From Lachnospiraceae bacterium (GTDB taxonomy: Bacteria; Bacillota; Clostridia; Lachnospirales; Lachnospiraceae), in the NCBI GenBank assembly GCA_011959105.1, contig BLLU01000100.1, forward strand, positions 1-64,000: a DNA stretch of 64,000 nucleotides. The letters are read 5' to 3'. The notes below the pieces were generated by a model. It saw only the letters and a list, made by a program, of their open reading frames with translations, was not told the origin of the DNA and did no database searches. Positions 53,851-63,287 of this stretch are shown in pieces. The position numbers were made by a program, and so were the translations under genes. The number at the start of each line of letters is the position of its first letter. Positions within the stretch are counted from its first letter, which is position 1.

Positions 53851-55008
53851 ATGATATCAAATAAATGGCATCTTCGCTATAATGCCCCGGTTTTTGCATG
53901 TCTGGCTATTATACTGATGCTGCTGGCGGTTCCCACGGGATTTGAAGGGAATCTTGTTTTTCAGGAATCGGATATAAGGGCGGCCCGGGTTCTTTCCTCT
54001 GATGAATCTATGGTGATAGATACCGGTCTGGTACGCTCCGGGGAACAGCGCTGCCAGCTGGAGATCCTGGGCGGGGCGTTTCGGGGGCGGATTGTGGAAG
54101 GGAGAAACCTGCTAAATGGCTCCCTGGAGCAGGATAAGCTTTTTTCCGCAGGCGACAAGGCATTGGTCCGAATCAACTATCAGAATGGGGAAATATTGAG
54201 TGTCTCCATGATCGATCACTACCGTGCTCCATGGGAACTGCTGCTGGCGGCAATGTTTATCCTGCTGCTGATCCTTTTTGCCGGAAGGACAGGATTGCGT
54301 GCGGTGCTGTCCTTTTTCCTGACGGTCCTTATGATTTGGAAAGTGCTTGTTCCGTTGTATCTGAAGGGCTGGGATCCTGTTTGGGTGGGACTGGCGGTGA
54401 CTTTGACATTGACAGTACTTATCATTGCCCTGGTATATGGGTTTGACCGCCGCTGTATTGCCGCCGTGTCCGGGTCTTTTATGGGTATTCTTGTTGCCTG
54501 TGTAATGGGGAGCATGTTCACGGGCTTTTTTGAGATCCATGGGGCTGTCATGTCTTATTCGGAAAGTCTGTTGTACGCCGGATACCAGCATTTGAATCTG
54601 ACGAGGATCTTCATGGCGTCTATTTTCATTGGGGCTTCAGGCGCCATTATGGACTTGTCCGTGGACATTACCTCAGCCGTCTGTGAAGTGGTGGAAAAGA
54701 AACCCGGCCTGGGCTGGCGGGAAGCAGTCCGATCAGGCATGAATGTAGGGAGGGCTGCAATGGGGACGATGACTACCACATTACTGTTTGCCTATTCCGG
54801 CGGATATGTGGCGCTGCTGATGGTATTTATGGCTCAGGGGACGCCGCTTTCCAATATTCTTAACTACAGGTATGTTGCCGCGGAACTTCTCCACACGGTG
54901 GCAGGATCTTTTGGATTGGTAACGGTGGCGCCGTTTACGGCGCTCTGTGCCGGAGTGTTTCTGACCAGCCGCCATGGTTTGTGGAATAAAAAGCAGGAAA
55001 GCGAATGA
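53851..55008 (+). CDS. YibE/F family membrane protein
   Basis: A 385-residue protein with an N-terminal helix, an extracytoplasmic stretch of about 100 residues and about eight helices (from residue 130), including ASIFIGASGAIMDLSVDITS, a YibE/F hallmark. The function is unsettled; an efflux or permease role is often proposed. It sits between phoA and pstS in the island, 40 bp after the phoA terminator. GAAAGGA precedes ATG 53851. Confidence 0.85.
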   Translation: MISNKWHLRYNAPVFACLAIILMLLAVPTGFEGNLVFQESDIRAARVLSSDESMVIDTGLVRSGEQRCQLEILGGAFRGRIVEGRNLLNGSLEQDKLFSAGDKALVRINYQNGEILSVSMIDHYRAPWELLLAAMFILLLILFAGRTGLRAVLSFFLTVLMIWKVLVPLYLKGWDPVWVGLAVTLTLTVLIIALVYGFDRRCIAAVSGSFMGILVACVMGSMFTGFFEIHGAVMSYSESLLYAGYQHLNLTRIFMASIFIGASGAIMDLSVDITSAVCEVVEKKPGLGWREAVRSGMNVGRAAMGTMTTTLLFAYSGGYVALLMVFMAQGTPLSNILNYRYVAAELLHTVAGSFGLVTVAPFTALCAGVFLTSRHGLWNKKQESE

Positions 55009-55038
55009 TCTTGCCTGACTTTTGCGGAAAGAGTCCAT

Positions 55039-55099
55039 TATACAAAGATTTTACAAAAGGTTACTTTTGGATTTTACATTCAGGATGTATCCTTATAAT
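55039..55099 (+). promoter_or_regulatory. Pho box and promoter of the pst operon
   Basis: TATACA (55039), TTTACA (55050), TTACTT (55061) and TTTACA (55073) repeat at about 11-bp steps, then TATAAT at 55094-55099. This is the arrangement expected for cooperative PhoB/PhoP binding upstream of a -10 element, before pstS. Confidence 0.72.
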
Positions 55100-55181
55100 T
55101 GCAGGCAGGACATGAAACAAAGAAAATGAATTCAAACGGTCTGCAATATACTGCAAAATACTGTGGAAAAGAAGAGGAGTG

Positions 55182-56048
55182 ATGTGTTATGAAAAAAATC
55201 AAAAACGAATTGGTCTTGTAATGACCGCTGCAATCTTTTGCCTGACTCTGGCCGGCTGTGGTCAGACCCCGGCTGGCAACTCTGGCGCCGGAAACAATTC
55301 AGAATCAGCAAAACTTACCGGAACCGTAGCCACGGACGGCTCCACTTCCATGGAGAAGGTCATCGGGGCGCTGGGCGAGGCGTTTGAGAACCAGAATGAC
55401 GGTGTGACATTTACATACAACCCCACCGGGTCCGGTTCCGGTATCCAGGCGGTGCAGGAGGGGCGCTGTGATATCGGTCTGAGCAGCCGTAACCTGAAGG
55501 AAGAGGAAGCAGCTGGTGGGTTGGAAGCTACAATTTTGGCTTATGACGGCATTGCGGTGATTGTCAGCCCTGAGAATCCTGTTGTGGATCTGGATGTGGA
55601 AACAATTGCAAAACTCTACACCGGCGAGATTACCAACTGGAAGGATGTGGGCGGCAACGATGCGCCCGTAGTGCTTATCGGCCGGGAAGCGGGCAGTGGT
55701 ACCAGGGACGGGTTTGAATCCATCACAGACACCAAGGAGCAATGCCAGTACCGTCAGGAACTGACCTCCACCGGAGACGTGATCACGGCAGTTGCCCAGA
55801 ATCCGGATGCCATTGGCTATGCGTCTCTGGCTTCCCTCAAAGACTCCGTAAAGGCTGTCACAGTGGGCGGAGTGGCACCTACTGAGGACACAGTGAAGGA
55901 TGGCAGTTATGTGATACAGAGGCCCTTTGTCCTTGTCACAAGGAAAGATACGGCACTTTCAGATGCGGCGCAGGCGTTCTTTGAGTTTGCAACATCCCCC
56001 GATGCGGCGGAACTGATCGCCAATGCCGGCGCCGTGGCGGCAAATTGA
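55182..56048 (+). CDS. pstS: Phosphate ABC transporter substrate-binding protein
   Basis: The phosphate receptor of the Pst importer, a lipoprotein (LTLAGC) with the phosphate-binding motifs TDGSTSMEK and NPTGSGSGIQ. The start is abnormal. The best-placed ATG (55189, with GAGGAG 9 bp upstream) opens MKKIKNELVL and stops; the real frame is reached from ATG 55182 or GTG 55179, which are too close to that ribosome site. Adding one A to the A7 run 55192-55198 would restore MKKNQKRIGLVMTAAIFCL, a normal signal peptide. The rest of the gene is intact. Confidence 0.9.
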   Translation: MCYEKNQKRIGLVMTAAIFCLTLAGCGQTPAGNSGAGNNSESAKLTGTVATDGSTSMEKVIGALGEAFENQNDGVTFTYNPTGSGSGIQAVQEGRCDIGLSSRNLKEEEAAGGLEATILAYDGIAVIVSPENPVVDLDVETIAKLYTGEITNWKDVGGNDAPVVLIGREAGSGTRDGFESITDTKEQCQYRQELTSTGDVITAVAQNPDAIGYASLASLKDSVKAVTVGGVAPTEDTVKDGSYVIQRPFVLVTRKDTALSDAAQAFFEFATSPDAAELIANAGAVAAN

Positions 56049-56299
56049 GCTGTATGTCATGGAAATTTGCAGCGGCCTGCAGCAAAAAGGCCGCCAGCCA
56101 TATATGCCCGCTGCGGACAGATAAGTAAAATACGACAGCCTTGCGCATAAGCAGGGATGCAGAGAAACGGCAGGGTTGCCACAGGCGGGAAATTACTGTT
56201 TATGGCAACCTTGCAATTATGTCGGGCGCATATTCGTCAGGAATCGTTATTCCGTCTGACTGTAGAGCAATTTGTATTGTGGAATAAGAGGTACATAGT

Positions 56300-57172
56300 A
56301 TGCGAAAACAGCAAAAGTTTATGGAGAACTTCATTCATGGGGTATTTCTTCTTCTGGGTCTGGTCACGGTGGGATGTGTCCTGCTGATCACCGTATATCT
56401 GGTTCTGTCGGGCATCCCCGGTATCCGGCGGATCGGGGTGTTTTCGTTCCTGTTCAGAAGCACATGGGAGTCTACGGCAAAGGAACCAGTCTTTGGGATC
56501 CTGCCCTTTATCCTTACCAGCATTTACGGTACTGCCGGAGCAATTCTGTTCGGCGTCCCCATCGGCTTTCTGACGGCAGTATATCTGGCAAAGCTGGCAC
56601 CGCCGAAGATAAAAGCCATAGTGGAATCCGCAGTCAGCCTGCTGGCAGGTATCCCGTCAGTTGTTTATGGCCTGGTGGGTATGCTGATCCTTGTACCGGG
56701 TATCCGGAAACTTTTTTCTGTGCCGGACGGGGCAAGCCTGCTGGCGGCAATCATTGTGCTGGCTGTCATGATCCTGCCCTCTATTATCAAGGTATCCGTT
56801 ACTGCCCTGGAGGCTGTGCCGCAGGAGTATGAAGATGCTTCTCTGGCCCTAGGAGCCACGCCGATAGAGACTTATTTCCGGGTATCCGCCCCGGCGGCAA
56901 AGAGCGGGATTGCGGCGGCGGTGGTTCTGGGCGTGGGACGTGCCATTGGGGAAGCCATGGCGGTAATGATGGTTTCGGGGAATGTGCCCAATATGCCGGG
57001 GCTGTTCCAGAGCGTCCGGTTCCTTACCACTGCGGTAGCCAGCGAGATGTCTTACTCCAGTGCCGGCAGCCTGCAAAGGCAGGCATTGTTCTCCATCGCA
57101 CTGGTGCTTTACCTGTTTATCTTGATGATCAACGCGGCTCTGAATTTTTTCCTGAAGCGCAGTAAAACGTGA
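56300..57172 (+). CDS. pstC: Phosphate ABC transporter permease PstC
   Basis: A 290-residue permease with six helices and the binding-protein-dependent transport motif EAxxxxGxxxxxxxxxxxxP (EDASLALGATPIETYFRVSA). It pairs with PstA to form the phosphate channel. A 251-bp gap with hairpins (GCGGCC/GGCCGC at about 56082, GGGTTGCCA/TGGCAACC at about 56173) separates it from pstS and may lower its expression relative to pstS. Confidence 0.95.
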   Translation: MRKQQKFMENFIHGVFLLLGLVTVGCVLLITVYLVLSGIPGIRRIGVFSFLFRSTWESTAKEPVFGILPFILTSIYGTAGAILFGVPIGFLTAVYLAKLAPPKIKAIVESAVSLLAGIPSVVYGLVGMLILVPGIRKLFSVPDGASLLAAIIVLAVMILPSIIKVSVTALEAVPQEYEDASLALGATPIETYFRVSAPAAKSGIAAAVVLGVGRAIGEAMAVMMVSGNVPNMPGLFQSVRFLTTAVASEMSYSSAGSLQRQALFSIALVLYLFILMINAALNFFLKRSKT

Positions 57173-57205
57173 AGGAAATGAGTCCATCGATGTTTGGAGG
57201 TTCAT

Positions 57206-58066
57206 ATGCAAAAAGATAAGTCTGTTTCAAACAGCAGAAAGGCATACATAGGCGCCATGAAAGGGATGATGGCGCTTTCGGTGGCGGTTACCTGCGGTCT
57301 GGCGTTATTTCTTATCCTCTATGTACTGTATAAGGGGCTTCCCAATATTACATGGGAGCTGCTGTCCACAAAGCCAAGTGTGCTGGCCGACAGGATTGGG
57401 ATACTGCCGGATATCCTGAATACGATTTATATTATCATAGCAACATTGTTGGTCGTTTTGCCTCTGGGGGTAGGCGCGGCCATTTATCTGACGGAATATG
57501 CAGCAAACCCCAGACTGGTGGCGGGTATTGAATATGCGGCGGAAACCCTTTCAGGCATTCCGTCTATTATCTATGGTTTCGTAGGTATGATGGTATTTGC
57601 AGGGACTCTGGGAACATCCCTGCTGGCTGGTGCATTGACACTGGTGATCATGAATCTGCCAACGATCATGCGGACAGCCCAGGAAAGTTTAAAGACTGTG
57701 CCACAGAGTTACCGTGAAGGCGCTTTCGGCCTGGGAGCCGGAAAATGGCGGGTGGTACGCACCGTGGTACTTCCGGGATGCATCGATGGGGTGGTCACCG
57801 GCTGTATCCTGTCGATTGGCAGGATTTTAGGAGAGTCAGCGGCTCTGCTGTATACGGCGGGATTTGCCCATGTGCTGAACGGTTTTTTTGCAGGAATCCG
57901 CAGTTCCGGGGCATCGCTCACCGTGGCCATGTATGTCTATGCAAAAGACCGCGGCGAATTTGAAATCGCCTTTGCAATCGCAGCTATTTTGATGATGCTG
58001 ACACTGGCGGTCAACCTTGCCGCCGTGCTGGTGGGAAGATACTTCAAGAAAAGGAGATCTTTATGA
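57206..58066 (+). CDS. pstA: Phosphate ABC transporter permease PstA
   Basis: A 286-residue membrane protein, partner of PstC, with the motif [20 protein letters not shown] near residue 170 and six helices. ATG 57206 with GGAGG 5 bp upstream is chosen over the TTG at 57194. It overlaps pstB by 4 bp, so the two are translationally coupled. Confidence 0.95.
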   Translation: MQKDKSVSNSRKAYIGAMKGMMALSVAVTCGLALFLILYVLYKGLPNITWELLSTKPSVLADRIGILPDILNTIYIIIATLLVVLPLGVGAAIYLTEYAANPRLVAGIEYAAETLSGIPSIIYGFVGMMVFAGTLGTSLLAGALTLVIMNLPTIMRTAQESLKTVPQSYREGAFGLGAGKWRVVRTVVLPGCIDGVVTGCILSIGRILGESAALLYTAGFAHVLNGFFAGIRSSGASLTVAMYVYAKDRGEFEIAFAIAAILMMLTLAVNLAAVLVGRYFKKRRSL

Positions 58067-58818
58067 GCAACATAATCACTGCAAAAAATTTGTGCCTGTG
58101 GTATGGCGCTGTGCAGGCATTGAAAAATATCAATATGGAGATCCGGGAAAAGAACATCACTGCTTTCATTGGTCCCTCCGGCTGCGGAAAATCCACTTTC
58201 TTAAAGACATTGAACCGGATGAATGATCTGGTTGCCGGGGTGAAGATCACCGGCGAGGTGCGTTATGAGAATGCGGATATCTATGCTCCAGGCAGGGATG
58301 TAAATATGCTTCGCCGGGAAATCGGCATGGTATTCCAGAAACCGAACCCTTTTCCCATGAGTATTTACGACAATATTGCCTATGGACCCAGAACTCATGG
58401 GATCAAAGGCAAAGCCAGACTGGACGATATCGTGGAGAGATCCCTTAAGAGCGCGGCCATATGGGACGAGGTGAAGGATCGGCTGAAAAAGAACGCGCTG
58501 GGGCTGTCCGGAGGGCAGCAACAGCGGCTGTGCATTGCCCGCGCCCTGGCGGTGGAACCAAAGGTTCTGCTGATGGACGAGCCGACCAGCGCCCTGGATC
58601 CCATATCCACTTCCAAAATTGAGGAACTGGCTATGGAATTGAAAGATAAATATACGATCATTATCGTGACCCACAATATGCAGCAGGCAGTCCGTATTTC
58701 AGACGATACGGCATTCTTTCTGCTGGGAGAACTGATAGAGTTCGGCGGGACGGAAAAGATGTTCTCTCAGCCGGCGTGCCGGAAAACGGAAGATTATATT
58801 ACAGGGAGGTTTGGTTAA
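58063..58818 (+). CDS. pstB: Phosphate ABC transporter ATPase PstB
   Basis: A 251-residue ATPase with Walker [10 protein letters not shown], signature LSGGQQQRL and Walker [14 protein letters not shown], plus the PstB-typical N-terminus [18 protein letters not shown]. It hydrolyses ATP for phosphate import through PstCA. It overlaps pstA and is directly followed by phoU. Confidence 0.97.
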   Translation: MSNIITAKNLCLWYGAVQALKNINMEIREKNITAFIGPSGCGKSTFLKTLNRMNDLVAGVKITGEVRYENADIYAPGRDVNMLRREIGMVFQKPNPFPMSIYDNIAYGPRTHGIKGKARLDDIVERSLKSAAIWDEVKDRLKKNALGLSGGQQQRLCIARALAVEPKVLLMDEPTSALDPISTSKIEELAMELKDKYTIIIVTHNMQQAVRISDDTAFFLLGELIEFGGTEKMFSQPACRKTEDYITGRFG

Positions 58819-59466
58819 ATGCGTTCTAAGTTTGATGAGCAGCTTGCTCTTATGAAAAACGAGCTGATCCAGATGGGAGCTTTGTGCGAGGAAGCCATAT
58901 CGCTTGCCGCAAAATCCCTGAATGAGGGGAATAAGGCCCTTGCGGAGAAAGCGATGGCGCTGGATACGGAGATTGACCAGATGGAGCGGGACATTGAAAC
59001 TCTGTGCCTGAAATTGTTGCTGCAGCAGCAGCCGGTAGCGAGGGATCTGCGCCAGATATCCGCAGCGCTGAAGATCATTACCGATATGGAACGGATTGGC
59101 GACCAAGCGGCAGACATAGCGGAGATCGTTCTGGCGATGCTGACTGAGGGGTATGTTCCGGAGGATGTGGGAAACATCTGGGAAATGGCGGCTGAAGCGA
59201 TAAAGATGGTTACGGAGAGCGTGGACTCCTATGTCCGGCAGGATATGGACCAGGCCAGGGAGGTCATTGAACATGACGATATTGTTGATGCATATTTTAT
59301 TCGGGTGCGGACGGTGCTGATTCAGAAGATAACGGTAAATCCAGCCGATGGAGAATGTGCCCTTGATCTGCTGATGATCGACAAGTATTTGGAGCGTATT
59401 GGCGACCATGCTACGAACATTGCGGAGTGGGTGCTCTTTTCCGTGACGGGTAAAAAGGAACCTTAG
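58819..59466 (+). CDS. phoU: Phosphate signalling complex protein PhoU
   Basis: A 215-residue all-helical protein of two PhoU repeats with the metal-binding motifs ERIGDQAADIAE and ERIGDHATNIAE. PhoU links the Pst transporter state to the PhoR kinase and represses the regulon when phosphate is ample. It starts right after the pstB stop, so translation is coupled. A palindrome AAGGAACC/GGTTCCTT overlaps its stop and could be a hairpin for partial termination. Confidence 0.96.
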   Translation: MRSKFDEQLALMKNELIQMGALCEEAISLAAKSLNEGNKALAEKAMALDTEIDQMERDIETLCLKLLLQQQPVARDLRQISAALKIITDMERIGDQAADIAEIVLAMLTEGYVPEDVGNIWEMAAEAIKMVTESVDSYVRQDMDQAREVIEHDDIVDAYFIRVRTVLIQKITVNPADGECALDLLMIDKYLERIGDHATNIAEWVLFSVTGKKEP

Positions 59467-59555
59467 GTTCCTTAGAATGGATAGCGTTGATAGCAGTTGT
59501 CCCATATGGTAAAATAACCTTATTCAGGGCATGAAGCGGCCGGATGGCCATGAGT

Positions 59556-59580
59556 ACCATGATTGACCTGTAATCATGGT
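59556..59580 (+). promoter_or_regulatory. 9-bp inverted repeat upstream of phoB
   Basis: ACCATGATT (59556-59564) and AATCATGGT (59572-59580) are a perfect pair around 7 bases, in the 200-bp gap before phoB. No T-run follows, so it is more likely an operator or an mRNA stem than a terminator. Confidence 0.35.
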
Positions 59581-59666
59581 GCAATATATGCGGTAAGTTC
59601 TGGATTGTCATATGATGAAAATGCCGCAGGGCGCAATGCCGTTAAGCAGGCGCATGGAGGTATGGT

Positions 59667-60338
59667 ATGATTTTTTGTGTGGAAGATGATGAGAGCATTC
59701 AGAGTCTTGAACTTTATACGTTGCGCGGTGCCGGTTTTGAGGTGCGTGGATTTATGGATGGCGATTCTTTTTTAGAAGCGCTGCATACAGAAAAGCCGGA
59801 ACTGGTGATACTTGATGTGATGCTGCCGGGAATCAGCGGAGTTGAGTTGCTGAAACAAATGAAAGCATCCAATGATATCCGCGATATTCCTGTCATCATG
59901 GCTACGGCCAAGGGATCGGAGTATGATAAAATACAAAGCCTGGATTTGGGCGCAGATGATTATCTGGTCAAGCCTTTTGGCATGATGGAGATGGTATCCA
60001 GAGTCAAGGCAGTGCTGCGGCGCAGCGCCCCTAAACAGGACAGGGAGGTTCTGGCGGCAAATGATCTGGTTCTCAATGTTGCGGAACATACTGTTACGGC
60101 GGGAGGAAAACGGATTGCACTTACTTTCAAGGAATTTGAACTGCTGCGCATGTTCCTTTCCGCTCCTGGTGTCGCATTCACCAGGGAAAAGCTTCTTGAT
60201 GCTATCTGGGATGCAGAATACCTTGGCGAAACCCGGACAGTGGATATACACATCCGGACTTTGCGGCAAAAGCTGGGCAGTTATGGGGAGATGATTGAGA
60301 CAGTCCGCAATGTGGGCTATCGGCTGGAGGTAAATTAA
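59667..60338 (+). CDS. phoB: Phosphate response regulator PhoB/PhoP type
   Basis: A 223-residue OmpR-family regulator: receiver with VEDD pocket, phospho-Asp50 in VILDVMLPG, VKPFG Lys, and a winged-helix domain ending NVGYRLEVN. Because it is directly followed by phoR and the pst genes, it is the likely activator of the island, binding the TTTACA repeats. GGAGG precedes ATG 59667. Confidence 0.9.
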   Translation: MIFCVEDDESIQSLELYTLRGAGFEVRGFMDGDSFLEALHTEKPELVILDVMLPGISGVELLKQMKASNDIRDIPVIMATAKGSEYDKIQSLDLGADDYLVKPFGMMEMVSRVKAVLRRSAPKQDREVLAANDLVLNVAEHTVTAGGKRIALTFKEFELLRMFLSAPGVAFTREKLLDAIWDAEYLGETRTVDIHIRTLRQKLGSYGEMIETVRNVGYRLEVN

Positions 60339-62038
60339 TGTCAAAGAAAATTTTTCATTCCATACTGCTGGTGGCGGTGGCTGTGCTACTGGCAGATATG
60401 GTCATTGTGATGGGATGTCTGTATGATTATTTTCAATCCGTACAGGAGCAGCAGTTGAAGGATGAACTGCGGCTTGCCGCTTACGGAGTGGAGGAGAGCG
60501 GGGAATCCTATCTTGAAAAATTAACCGCCCGTGATTATCGTTATACATGGCGGCCGGATTACCGGCTGACCTGGATCGCATCGGATGGGACGGTGCTTTT
60601 TGATACGGTTGATTCTGCGGAGAATATGGAAAACCATGGGGATCGTATGGAAGTGCGGGAAGCATTTGCAAAAGGCGAAAGCAGCAGTATCCGTTATTCG
60701 TCTACGTTGATGGAACGGACGCTGTATTATGCAAGGGCACTGAATGATGGAACAGTGCTTCGGATTTCGGTCAGCCAGATAACGGTGGCCGCGCTGGTGT
60801 TGATGATGTTCCAGCCGATCATGGTAGTAGGGGTTTTTGCCGTTATCATTTCCGCAGTCCTGGCAAACAGGATGGCAAAAAGGATTGTCCGCCCGCTGAA
60901 TTCCATTGATCTGAACCGTCCGCTGGAAAATGACTGCTACGAGGAATTGGCTCCGCTTTTGAGGCGTATTCATACGCAGCGGCAGCAGATTTCCACGCAG
61001 ATCCAGAGCCTGCAGAAGAAAACAGACGAGTTTACGCAGGTTACAGGTCATATGAAAGAGGGGCTTGTCCTTCTGGACAGGAACGGGAAGATTTTGAGCA
61101 TCAATTCTGCGGCACAGAAAATCTTTCATGCACATTGCTCCTGCAATGATCAGGATTTTCTGACCATAGACAGAAACCATGATTTGAATGCCGCCATAAA
61201 GGAGGCGCTGAAAGACGGGCATAGTGAACTTCGGAGTGAGAGAAATGGACGGGAATTCCAGTTTGACATCAGCAGGATTGAATCGGGGGATATGATAGAG
61301 GGAACAGTGCTGCTGGCCTTTGATGTGACGGAAACGGCATTTGCCGAGCGCAATCGTAGGGAGTTTACCGCAAATGTATCCCATGAATTAAAAACGCCTT
61401 TGCAGTCGATTTTAGGCAGCGCGGAACTGTTGAAAAACGGACTTGTGGGGCAGGAAGATATACCACATTTTGCAGGACTGATTCATACAGAGGTATCCCG
61501 GCTGGTCACATTGGTGGATGACATTATTCATTTAAGCCAGCTTGACGAGGGGACTGCGCCGGTCATGGAGAGTGTTGATCTTCTCGAAATAGCGGAGGAT
61601 GCAGCGAACGATCTGCAGGCCGCAGCAGTCCAGAAGCAGGTTTCCATTCTGGCCACAGGTAAACATGCCAAAATAAACGGTGTGCGTAATTATTTGTATG
61701 AAATGGTTTATAACCTCTGCGATAATGCCATTAAATACAATGTGCCGGCGGGGAAGGTGGAAGTTGTTGTTTCCAGTGAAGGACAGGGGGCAAATATCAC
61801 TGTCAGGGATACAGGAATTGGGATTCCTGTTGAATATCAGTCCAGAATATTTGAACGGTTTTTCCGGGTCGATAAAAGTAGGTCAAAGGCATCCGGGGGA
61901 ACAGGGCTGGGGCTTTCGATTGTAAAGCATATTGTACAATATCATCAGGCTGAGATAGAGCTGCAGAGTGTTGTTGGCGGCGGCACCACTGTCTCTGTCA
62001 TGTTTCCTTCGACACTGATTGAAACAATAAATGAATGA
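60338..62038 (+). CDS. phoR: Phosphate sensor histidine kinase PhoR
   Basis: A 566-residue kinase with two helices (about 6-30 and 148-170) around an extracytoplasmic loop, a HAMP-like and PAS region (about 230-320, VLLDRNGKILSINSAA), the phospho-acceptor ANVSHELKTPLQSILGS, and ATPase motifs DNAIKYN, DTGIGIP and GGTGLGLSIVKH. Its ATG overlaps the phoB stop (TAATG). It is expected to phosphorylate PhoB when Pst/PhoU report low phosphate. Confidence 0.93.
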   Translation: MSKKIFHSILLVAVAVLLADMVIVMGCLYDYFQSVQEQQLKDELRLAAYGVEESGESYLEKLTARDYRYTWRPDYRLTWIASDGTVLFDTVDSAENMENHGDRMEVREAFAKGESSSIRYSSTLMERTLYYARALNDGTVLRISVSQITVAALVLMMFQPIMVVGVFAVIISAVLANRMAKRIVRPLNSIDLNRPLENDCYEELAPLLRRIHTQRQQISTQIQSLQKKTDEFTQVTGHMKEGLVLLDRNGKILSINSAAQKIFHAHCSCNDQDFLTIDRNHDLNAAIKEALKDGHSELRSERNGREFQFDISRIESGDMIEGTVLLAFDVTETAFAERNRREFTANVSHELKTPLQSILGSAELLKNGLVGQEDIPHFAGLIHTEVSRLVTLVDDIIHLSQLDEGTAPVMESVDLLEIAEDAANDLQAAAVQKQVSILATGKHAKINGVRNYLYEMVYNLCDNAIKYNVPAGKVEVVVSSEGQGANITVRDTGIGIPVEYQSRIFERFFRVDKSRSKASGGTGLGLSIVKHIVQYHQAEIELQSVVGGGTTVSVMFPSTLIETINE

Positions 62039-62286
62039 AAAGAAGATAGTGAAGGAGCCGCTTTCTAGCGGCACTAGTAACAGAGATTGCACTACCCGCC
62101 TTTGAGGCGAGCAAGCATCAAAGGCCCCTTGGGGGACGGGGCAAAGCATTACTTAAAGTGGCGTTTGGTGATTTGGGAAAAGGTCATAGGTTTGTATCTG
62201 CTGGGATGGGTTGATTTGATATATATGGGATGCCCTATTTTGCACATTATGGATGAGAAAAAATTTGCCGAATAGAGGTGATAATA

Positions 62287-62613
62287 GTGATTGAGACAGA
62301 TAAAAGCTTAGTCTATGGGAAACTGCAAATTTCCCCTGAGAGCAGGACGGTTTATGCTGATGAACAGGAAGTAGTCATTACACGGATGGAGTTTGATGTA
62401 CTTTACTTCTTGGCATCAAATTCCGATATTGCATTTACGAGGGAACAGATTTATGATGCGGTGAGCAAGGACGACTATTCTGGAGGAGCCTATATCATAA
62501 GGGATATTATATACCGTCTCTGGGCGAAGCTGAAGATCACCAATATACGCACACTGCATGGATACGGATATAAATTTTGTATTGATCATGAAAAGAATAA
62601 TGCAATGTCGTAA
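62287..62613 (+). CDS. Stand-alone winged-helix (PhoB C-terminal-like) protein
   Basis: A 108-residue protein that is essentially only the OmpR/PhoB DNA-binding domain (VITRMEFDVLYFLASN, ending HGYGYKFCI), with no receiver domain. Start GTG 62287 with AGAGGTG upstream. The 248-bp gap before it (62039-62286) has several hairpins and no receiver remnant, so the short form seems genuine. It could compete with PhoB at its sites or serve another regulon. Confidence 0.7.
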   Translation: MIETDKSLVYGKLQISPESRTVYADEQEVVITRMEFDVLYFLASNSDIAFTREQIYDAVSKDDYSGGAYIIRDIIYRLWAKLKITNIRTLHGYGYKFCIDHEKNNAMS

Positions 62614-62684
62614 TTTGCCGATGAAAACGACAATCTATCTATTTTTCACATATATTATACAGATATTTGAGGTATACAATATAA

Positions 62685-62727
62685 CTATAAATGAGCAAAA
62701 TTGAATTTTAACCAAAATTGCATTAAA
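62685..62727 (+). repeat. IS end, 43 bp identical to the right end of the IS at 48.6 kb (inverted)
   Basis: CTATAAATGAGCAAAATTG... at 62685-62727 equals the complement of 49929-49971. It starts the fragment whose truncated transposase gene follows on the minus strand. Its outer base faces the Pho island. Confidence 0.9.
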
Positions 62728-62744
62728 CACACCTTTTCGATTTT

Positions 62745-63273
62745 TTAGGTATGTAGCGGCATTGCTACCTCCAATGGGGTGTTTAACTGCTTAAACAGTT
62801 CCACCTGTTTTTTCAGACAATTACATACAATCCAGTTATCATGACGTTTATGGGCTTTTACCATTCTTGACTCCAATAAACATGTGCTGACATTTTTTCC
62901 CTCTATGTTTGCTACAGCAGCTTCCATTTCCTGATGGATCAGTGCAGATACAAGCATGACAAAAGCAAGTCCCTGCGTTTTATAATAGTCCTCTGCATGC
63001 AGAGAATTGTATCCGGCTTTGTTTTTGAAGTAATTGTAGAAGGTTTCGATTGTCCAGCGCTTTTTGTAAAGAGTGTATACTTCCCCTGGAGATGCATTCT
63101 CCAAACTGGTCTGAAGCACTGTGACACCCATATAGTATTTCGCTTTTTGAAAGCCCTCGTTTGTGTACGACTTATCCCCGCGGCTCATATGGCGCAGATA
63201 ATTTTCCTGCTCTGATGCTGACTCATTCAGGTCACGGTAAGTAAGGACGCGGTATCCGTTGATGATTTCCTCC
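62745..63273 (-). pseudogene. Truncated IS4-superfamily transposase
   Basis: Reading on the minus strand, the C-terminal ~175 residues of a DDE transposase remain (from EEIINGYRVLTYRDLNES to LEVAMPLHT). The Glu motif YKKRWTIETFYNYFKNKAG (YREK type) is present, but the N-terminal catalytic Asp residues are absent and an in-frame stop lies just upstream of 63273. The sequence differs from the intact transposase at 48.7 kb although the IS ends match. The fragment abuts the aldo/keto reductase remnant. Confidence 0.78.
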
Positions 63274-63287
63274 TAATACCAATCATG

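Noticed and set aside
62039..62286. Hairpin-rich gap after phoR considered as a riboswitch
   Set aside because: The arms are short (GCCGC/GCGGC, GCCTTTGAGGC) and no known conserved core was found.
48627..62727. Whole block as a self-mobile conjugative element
   Set aside because: No integrase, relaxase, coupling protein or type IV secretion genes are present; only IS ends and remnants support mobility.
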